From contig OZ022243.1 in NCBI GenBank assembly GCA_963978895.1, positions 2,555,677 through 2,619,676 on the forward strand: a stretch of 64,000 nt of DNA, in the 5' to 3' direction. The translations under genes were made by a program, and so were the position numbers. This DNA comes from Erpobdella octoculata (Eukaryota > Annelida > Clitellata > Hirudinida > Erpobdellidae). Every line of letters starts with the position of its first letter. Position 1 is the stretch's first letter. Shown here one piece after another: positions 57,474-64,000 of this stretch. A model generated the notes under the pieces. It worked only from the letters and a program-made list of their open reading frames with translations. It ran no database searches and was not told where the DNA came from.

Positions 57474-57897
57474 CGTGATCTTTTTATTTTTAAAATCTAT
57501 CCAAAATGAATTTCCGCTTCTGCGACCGTGACCTGTGACCTTGTCGCATGGTATAAATAAAAGTTGTATTAATAAGCACTTTCAGCCACAATTTCATAAT
57601 ATAATGCAGACTTTGAAAAACATGGCTTCTTGAAACATTGCATAAATACATTATACCTTTTGCAATAAGATTTGTAGTAGTTTAACAGACTAAAACAACG
57701 ACAACTTATTCATTATGATTTATGACTACCTTACAGCGTGTAACGTTATATCTAGATCGGCATCAAATACTTATTTTTAGCTAATTCCATTTCACTTAAT
57801 CAAAGTTTTTAGATATCATCGGAAGCCTACAGCAGCAAGTGTCAACCAATTAATCAGCATTAAAAACCAAAACAAGAATTATTGCAAAACTACAATT

Positions 57898-57970
57898 CAC
57901 CTCCGGTGGGACTCGAACCCACAATCCCCGGCTTAGGAGGCCGATGCCTTATCCATTAGGCCACGGAGGC
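57898..57970 (-). tRNA. tRNA-Arg (CCU), copy 1
   Basis: 73 bases; the minus strand starts GCCTCCGTGGCCTAATGG and contains GGCCTCCTAAGCC (anticodon CCT), then GGGTTCGAGTCCC. Acceptor GCCTCCG pairs with CGGAGGT (one G-U). Anticodon stem TCGGC/GCCGG is paired. No intron. Confidence 0.95.
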
Positions 57971-58543
57971 TCTGATGCAACGATGTACAAGAAACGTCTT
58001 TGATTCATGTAGAACATTTGTTGTATTTGAGGTTTAGTTCCATGTGAATGCCAGCAAGCCTAGCACACTAATTAAACGATAACAATCAAAATAACAATGT
58101 ATTGTTTGGTTTTATTTAACCCATTAGCATTATTAGCGCAAGTTGTCCTTTTTTAAAGACAGTGCATTTTTGACTTTAAACTAAAATAGCTAAATAATTG
58201 CTATAGCTAGATTAAAAACGAAAATGCTAATTATTAGGCTGATTATACAGGAATGTGCTTATTAAAATATATACATATATAACCAAAGTAATTTATTTAT
58301 AAATTAATTATTTTTGTGGTCCTTCAAAAAAGGCTATACACCAAAAATACTCGAAAATCGCGTTAACAAGATTTTCCGTACATATTTCTTTTCTTTTTTT
58401 GGTGTTGGCGGGTTGGGTTTTTTTGTCGATGTGGAGCGTGCTTAAGACAACGACAACTTATGCATTTTGACTTATGACTACTTTACAGCCTGTAACGTTT
58501 TTTCCACATAAGCATCAAATACTTATTTTTAGCTTATTCCATT

Positions 58544-58891
58544 TTACTTGGTCAAAGTTTTTAGACTATATTGGAAGCCTACAGCAGCAAGTGCCAACCA
58601 ATTAATCGCTAAATCTATATAGCGCTTTTTACGACGAGGTGCATAAGAGCCATTGGTCATGAACTTTCTAAGTAGGAAAGTCCTCAGCTCATGTCGGAAT
58701 ACAGTAGGAAATTTAAAAGTGGCAAGAAAAAGTGAACAATTGAACAGGAAAAGACCAGAGTAAAAATGCGAGCATTTGTTAGAATAGTGCCTAATCAGAA
58801 TACAAAAAGCAATTACAGAAAATAAGTTTACAGTTGGATATTTGGTCAGGTAATTATGTTCCTTCATCATGTTTATGTAATCATTAAACAT
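58544..58891 (-). other. Unassigned insertion in the duplicated tRNA segment
   Basis: An open frame of 115 codons exists (MFNDYINMMKEHNYL...), but its lower end is shared with the non-coding duplicate at 57.8 kb. Most of it falls in about 350 bases of inserted sequence that I cannot classify. Confidence 0.35.
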
Positions 58892-58978
58892 TTTCTAAAA
58901 GCTTTTCAAAATCATGAATTTCAAAGCGCTTAAATGTTTTGGAGAAACAAAAACAGGAACTTTTGGAAAACCATAATT

Positions 58979-59051
58979 CACCTCCGGTGGGACTCGAACC
59001 CACAATCCCTGGCTTAGGAGGCCGATGCCTTATCCATTAGGCCACGAAGGC
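58979..59051 (-). tRNA. tRNA-Arg (CCU), copy 2, with stem mismatch
   Basis: Duplicate of the gene at 57898. Differences are C-to-T in the acceptor (GCCTTCG, still a G-U pair) and G-to-A in the 3' anticodon stem (GCCAG), giving a C-A mismatch in TCGGC/GCCAG. Promoter boxes are intact. It may be drifting toward a pseudogene. Confidence 0.85.
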
Positions 59052-59464
59052 TCTGATACACCTCCGAGCAAGAATCCTCTTGAATTCATTTAGAACATTA
59101 GTGAAAAAAGACTTTAGAAAAGTTGTAAGCATTCATTTTGTTTCATTTCATTCTAATCCACTCTTAATCTACTGTATTATTATGCTATATATCACCGAAG
59201 CCGCAAGACTTCTGAAGGTTACCTTGCTAACCTACCTACCTACACATGGATTTTTGTGTTCTGTTAGATATAACTTTTTATTTGTATTGCAGGTAAAAAG
59301 CTGGATTGGAAGAAAACAGAATCGGTATTTGACGGAAACAAAAAAAGGTTAAATACGATAAAAAACGATGAAATCGTGCCACATAAACTGACGCGTCCGG
59401 CAGCTACAGAAATTTTGTTTTTTGAGTTCTCTTTGTAGCAACAATAATGAAAAATGTCAATAAT

Positions 59465-59700
59465 GAAAATAAACCAACTTTAATAATTAACTCATTAATG
59501 GCCTGCAATGGGAAGTTTTATCCAAATGTAAAAACTCTTCTCTGGATAATGACAAGGTCACTTGTTTCAACTGATACTGTGGAAAAATCTTTTTTTCGGC
59601 ATTAAAAAGAGTTAAATCTTACATCAGAAATTTTACTAGCGATAAAATATTAACTGATCTTGCTTTCCTTAGCACTTAGCCTGCATAGGGAAACCAACAT
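59465..59700 (+). pseudogene. hAT-type transposase C-terminal relic
   Basis: The plus frame reads NSLMACNGKFYPNVKTLLWI and SLVSTDTVEKSFF. After one extra T in the T-run it continues SALKRVKSYIRNFTSDKILT and DLAFLST, then TAG. The YPN(V)..L and VST.TVE.SFS.LKR(I/V)K....R pattern is that of the hAT dimerisation region. A frameshift plus a stop show decay. It lies inside the extra sequence of the second tRNA-Arg duplicate. Confidence 0.75.
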
Positions 59701-60189
59701 TGATCTTCAAGAGGTTTTGCATAAATTTTCAAACCATTCGGCGTTGTAATCTTGTTTTATAATCGTACTGAGACTTATGTAATTAGTTTTTTTTAATAAA
59801 GTATTGAAATAGTAAACAAATGAATTTTTTTTAAATTGTTTCGGCTGATATAAAAAAAGGATTTTCTCTTCCCCGAAAAAATCCTGTATAAAGAGTAACT
59901 GAAAATAAAAAATTTATCCCGATCTGACCGACTCACGCAAACGAATTTTGGGTCAAAATAAAAGCTAACTAGCAAAAAAACTCTCTTGTTTTCATTTTTG
60001 TTGTATTTGAACTTTAGTTCCATGTAAATGCCAACAAGCCTAGCACACTAATTAAACGATAAAATTCAAAATAACAAAGTATTGTTTGGTTTTATTTAAT
60101 ATACGCCAAAAATACTAAAAAAAATCGCTTTAATAAGATTTATCCGTAAAATATTTTTTTTTCACTATTCGAATAATCTCTTCTGTTCT

Positions 60190-60397
60190 TCAAACCCAGG
60201 CGCAGTACTGCTGTTTGTAATGGGTCGATGAGTCCCGCTTGCCGAATCTGAGGAAACTCCTGTCGTACCTCATGAACTTCTTGACTGGCTGGCGTCTGAT
60301 CATCATGAGCTGGGGCATGGATAGTCCAGCGGAGCTCTCGTCGTCGGTTTTTGAACTGGATTGGGGGCTTGCCACTGGGCTGAGTGATCTTCCGTAT
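60190..60397 (-). CDS. Last exon of a FLRFamide-type neuropeptide precursor
   Basis: After an acceptor (TTCTACGCAG) the frame reads YGRSLSPVASPQSSSK, then LSMPQLMMIRRQPVKK, FMRYDRSFLRFGKR, DSSTHYKQQYCAWV and a stop. The dibasic sites RR, KK and KR, with Gly before the last, predict release of FMRYDRSFLRF-amide (or a longer form from RR). The C-terminal FLRFamide is that of FMRFamide-like and myosuppressin-type peptides. A single copy near the end of the precursor, rather than a tandem set, resembles myosuppressin organisation. The signal-peptide exon should lie upstream (to the right) and was not found in the window, so the gene is partial here. Exon start is phase 2. Confidence 0.72.
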
Positions 60398-60554
60398 CTG
60401 CGTAGAAGTAAGGGAGTGTGCGGTTTGATAAAGTGATTGGGGGGGGGGGTGCTTTGATGGTTTTGTGGTTGCCGGCTGACTGAAGAAGATGTGTATTAAA
60501 AGTGTGAACTGATGTATGTAAATAAATGAATGAATGAATGAATTATGAGAAATG

Positions 60555-60705
60555 GGTAACCGAATGAATTATGTTTAACCGAATGAATTATGTTTAACCG
60601 AAGGAATTATGTTTAACTGAATGAATTATGTTTAACCAAATGAATTATGTTTAACCGAATGAATTATGTTTAACCGAATGAATTATGTTTAACCGAATGA
60701 TTTAT
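60555..60705. repeat. 19-base minisatellite
   Basis: About eight units of AACCGAATGAATTATGTTT with few changes. Confidence 0.93.
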
Positions 60706-61039
60706 GAGAAGTGAGTAACCGAATTAATGAAGACAAGTGTTTAAATGAAGAAAATTATATAAATGAAGGAATGAATGCGTAAGTAAATTTGGCGAGCGGT
60801 TCAAGATGAGACTGAGATAGAAAATCGATGAAATTAGATTAAAAACGAATTAAATGTCATGTTTTTCTATGTATAAATGTGTGAGCGAAAATTTCTTATA
60901 TTACTCGAGGCTTTTTTCAGATCGATTTGATTTTTCTCGCCGCAAAAAATCCGAGTTTTGACAAACATTGGAAATCACTTTGCAGGGTTTGCAAACTTTT
61001 TTATGAATGAAAAAAACTGATAATCGCAATTTTTCGTTG

Positions 61040-61155
61040 AATATTTTCTCCAACAACAATAAATATTAAATATTTTCTCCAACAACAACAAATATCAAAT
61101 ATTTTCTCCAACAACAACAAATATTAAATATTTTCTCCAACAACAACAAATATTA
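61040..61155. repeat. 29-base tandem repeat, four units
   Basis: TTTTCTCCAACAACAA recurs with 29-base spacing (61044, 61073, 61102, 61131). Confidence 0.92.
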
Positions 61156-61543
61156 TTTACTGTCACGTGTGCTTGTGACCTTGGCCTTAAAGACGTCGCG
61201 GGTGCAACTAATCATAAAAGGCCAACTAATCATAATCATAATCAAAACTAGCAAACTGTTTCTTTTTCTCAAATTGACTTTCGACTGAATTTGAAAATTT
61301 TCATTTAAATTATTTTTTTTTTTTTATAATAGTTCATAGTCCTTTACACCAGGTGTTTTAAGACTCTAATGTCTGTATGTAGGAAGCAGTTAAGTACTTC
61401 CTGTCGTGGATCAGAATTTGATCTTTTTTACTTTTCCCTCCTCCTTTCTCCAGGCCTGGGACTGGCTCGCAATTAGCGAGGCGATTTAAATTAATTCAGC
61501 GATGTTTCCTTAAGTAGACAAACCAAAAACTCTATATAATGAT

Positions 61544-61602
<59 letters not shown>

Positions 61603-62187
61603 CGTTATCGGTGACCATGACGACCGACTGGCACCATTGTTCTAAGCACGTGACTTGGTGTTTTCGTGATTGAACAAAACTTCTTCCGTTCGTTCACCGA
61701 AGAGCGGAAGCGTTTGACAAACGTCACAAATCGTTCGTGGGCAACTTTGGACAGAAATACATTTAGAAAGGAAGGAAGAAAAGAATAGGAAGAGAAAGAA
61801 AGAGAGAAAACGAGAAAGAGGGGGAGAGAAAAATATTAGTGAGAAAAAGTAAAAATATTTGATAATTTATTTTGACGCCGTTACGCTTTGGCGCGGAATG
61901 AGAAAAAGTTAGCACTTCCGATTGAGAGATGGAATGGTTTGCTAACTCGTTCCGAGCGATGATTGAATGAAAGAAATTAGAGTTATCAGAAAAGTTTCTA
62001 CAAAATTATTAGTCGGATGGGATAGTTGCTGTAGCGAATTGAGTCTGTAGATGGTTGATTGAGTAAAGAGCTGTGTAGTATAAAACTTTGACAAATAATA
62101 ATCGATTTCAATTTTGTTGAACATGAATGAAAATAGATCTGGGCCGCTAATGCAGCCACACTTGCTAACTGATGTAACAGCTATTGC

Positions 62188-62188
<1 letters not shown>

Positions 62189-62228
<40 letters not shown>
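62189..62228. repeat. (GAT)n microsatellite
   Basis: About 13 GAT units. Confidence 0.95.
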
Positions 62229-62229
<1 letters not shown>

Positions 62230-62491
62230 GATGAGGATAATTGGTTTCTAGACTTACAGCCTTAAAGGGGACTAATTGATTAATGATTTGATTTAAATTC
62301 ATTACTGATCATCTGATTGATTGAGTGATTGATTGATCAGGTTGTAATGAGAAGCAAATGGCGTCAAACTCAACCAACCTCATGAACCTCTTCTCAACAT
62401 GGCCGTACTTTTCCATCTCGGATTTACTCAAGCAGACGAGTTTCTTACCTTCTTCCGTTTCCTCGCTTGCTCTTTTTTTTGTCATCCGACA

Positions 62492-62633
62492 GGATGGATG
62501 GATGGATGGATGGATGGATGGATGGATGGATGGATGGATGGATGGATGGATGGATGGATGGATGGATGGATGGATGGATGGATGGATGGATGGATGGATG
62601 GATGGATGGATGGATGGATGGATGGATGGATGG
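62492..62633. repeat. (GGAT)n microsatellite
   Basis: About 35 pure GGAT units. Gly-Trp-Met-Asp frames through it are artefacts. Confidence 0.97.
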
Positions 62634-62639
62634 AAAAAA

Positions 62640-63810
62640 CGGAAAAATATTAAATTTTAGAAAAAATATTGTTTTTAAAATTGTAAATCTTAATGCAATA
62701 AAAGTTTATTGATTATGAATGTCATTATTAACTTTTCAAATTAAAACAAGTTCTAAAAAAATAGATGTTAAAATTGAATTATATTTCCATTGCATCATCA
62801 GTAACTTTATGTTTATATTTTTCTCAATTTTTTATATTGCTTTTTATTGTTTTAATTTATTCTTGTTTATTGTTTTTAAATGTCTTTAGGTTTATTTTCA
62901 AACTTCAAATCCTCTATGCCTCCTCCCCCTCCACCACCCAGCAGTCGAACCCCTTGTTTGATCAGTGCACGAGAATTTACGTCCGCGCTCAGCTAATCCA
63001 CTGCGCTCAGGACAACGGTCGTAAACAGAAGTTAAGTTCGGCACGAGGCAAGGCTCACAGATGAACCTCTTCAGTCTAGCAACTGTGGCTACGTACGTGC
63101 AGAAGTGCACTTGATGGATGACATAGAAACCAGCTTAGAGGGAGTTTTCAATCTTTGGCAAACCTACTATTTTAAGCCCAATTTTTTGGTCTTCTTTTTT
63201 TTAATTAAGACACATATGTATAGATTAAAAAGTATTGAGTTACTTGGACCAAAAAATGCTTACAAAATGTAGTTTACCTTAGCTGACCCATTAAATAATT
63301 GATTTGTTTAATTTGTTTTCATATAAACTCTACAATATATCAAAAGCTCTACACACTAATTTCTATCACAACTCCACATATTTTATCATCATGTAATCAT
63401 CTATTTCCGTAATATCCGATTCCTTAATTCCACCAGCATTCTACATTCATAACTTTTTTTTATAAACAACTGTGTCAACTCGTCTTCACATTTCTTCATC
63501 ACTCCACATTTCTTCATCATTCCACATCTCTCCATCACTCCACAATCATTTCTTCACTCAACAATTCTGTTATTTTCGTTCTTGAACAACAACAACCAGC
63601 CAGCTTCGAAGCTCGATGGTGGAGAAAAAATCGCGTGAAAAACGCGCCACAGGCTGGACACGCCGTGAAAATTCGCGCATGGAAATTGCACAAACGTTTC
63701 GAGGTTTCCAAGTGCCGAATTCTTTGTTGCTCGAAACTCGAGGACAATTGAAAGTCTTCGAGTCTGAATTTGCTATTCCACGCAGAGCGCAACAGCCTGA
63801 AGACTCGTCA
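62640..63810. other. Unassigned right-hand region
   Basis: AT-rich to 62.9 kb, then GC-richer patches at 62.92-63.12 and 63.55-63.80 kb. Overlapping open frames on both strands at 63.55-63.85 kb match nothing I recognise; they may belong to a 5' exon or CpG-rich promoter of a gene beyond the window. Confidence 0.35.
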
Positions 63811-64000
63811 TGATTAAACACACACGCATAAGCACACATACACATAAGCACACATACACATAATCACACACGCATAAGCACACATACACATAAGCACACA
63901 CACACATAAACACACATACACATAAACACACACACACATAAGCACACATACACATAAACACACATACACATACAAACAGTTACACATACACATACAAACA
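63811..64000. repeat. CACA-rich minisatellite running off the window
   Basis: Units of ACACATACACATAAGC and close variants to the last base. Confidence 0.93.

Larger units (their letters stand above)
57700..60120. repeat. Tandem segmental duplication carrying tRNA-Arg
   Basis: 57.70-58.12 kb corresponds to 58.44-60.12 kb: shared GCATCAAATACTTATTTTTAGC, GGAAGCCTACAGCAGCAAGTG and CAAGCCTAGCACACTAATTA. The second copy carries extra sequence at about 58606-58955 and about 59095-59990. Confidence 0.8.
60404..62187. other. Region right of the neuropeptide exon
   Basis: No further exon recognised. Holds the minisatellites listed separately and an (AAT)n tract at 61544-61591; 61770-61835 is purine-rich (GAAAGAGAGA). 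Confidence 0.4.

Noticed and set aside
62358..62712. GWMDGWMD repeat proteins
   Set aside because: Pure (GGAT)n read in three frames.
62990..63080. 5S rRNA-like text (GAAGTTAAG...GGC)
   Set aside because: Only the short internal word fits; flanking helices and overall length do not match a 5S gene.
63535..63851. Three overlapping frames on both strands
   Set aside because: Mutually shadowing, no recognisable motif, no splice evidence; kept only as an unassigned GC-richer patch.

Overview
The window is eukaryotic. It is AT-rich, has short spliced exons with GT..AG introns, tRNA genes (one with an intron), SINEs, LINE fragments, Helitrons, hAT elements and very long microsatellites. An invertebrate is clear. 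A lophotrochozoan, perhaps a mollusc, is my best guess from the PAN/C-type-lectin expansion, the eglin-like inhibitors and a FLRFamide precursor exon. I cannot name the species. Most genes are on the minus strand, so they run right to left, and most exons are much shorter than a simple ORF scan would flag.

Region 1 (about 0.3-26.2 kb) is a decaying tandem array of secreted PAN/apple plus C-type-lectin-like (CTLD) genes, family 1. Each has three exons: signal peptide + PAN, first part of the CTLD, last part of the CTLD. All introns are phase 1. Copies at 7.7-9.6, 12.9-14.7 and 24.2-26.2 kb look intact. The copy at 0.3-1.3 kb has a damaged splice donor. Copies at 3.2-4.4 and 17.4-19.1 kb are pseudogenes. 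There is also an orphan PAN exon (11.8-12.2 kb) and a relic exon (6.0 kb).

Region 2 (28.9-36.7 kb) holds two complete four-exon paralogues (family 2). The CTLD of these genes is cut by an extra phase-0 intron and includes a 91-base exon. In the first gene that exon lies between two Helitron-type elements sitting in adjacent introns. A lone exon resembling the end of a fucolectin/F5-8-type domain lies at 37.1-37.4 kb.

Region 3 (37.7-50.6 kb) is a tandem array of potato-inhibitor-I (eglin/CI-2 type, MEROPS I13) serine-protease-inhibitor-like genes built from micro-exons of 38-138 bases. Two gene types alternate (alpha and beta here). Each beta/alpha pair has one conserved TATA-containing block with a 5' splice donor, so the unit has been duplicated as a module. 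One alpha copy is an internal-deletion pseudogene, one unit has shrunk to flank plus promoter, and a CR1-like LINE has inserted in another.

Region 4 (52.9-55.8 kb) is a complete six-exon gene for a single-pass CUB-LDLa receptor with a proline-rich tail. Region 5 (57.4-60.4 kb) has tRNA-Ile(UAU) with a 25-base intron, a duplicated tRNA-Arg(CCU) segment, a hAT transposase relic, and the last exon of a neuropeptide precursor encoding a KK...FLRF-G-KR peptide. From 60.4 kb to the end I see only repeats and unassigned sequence.
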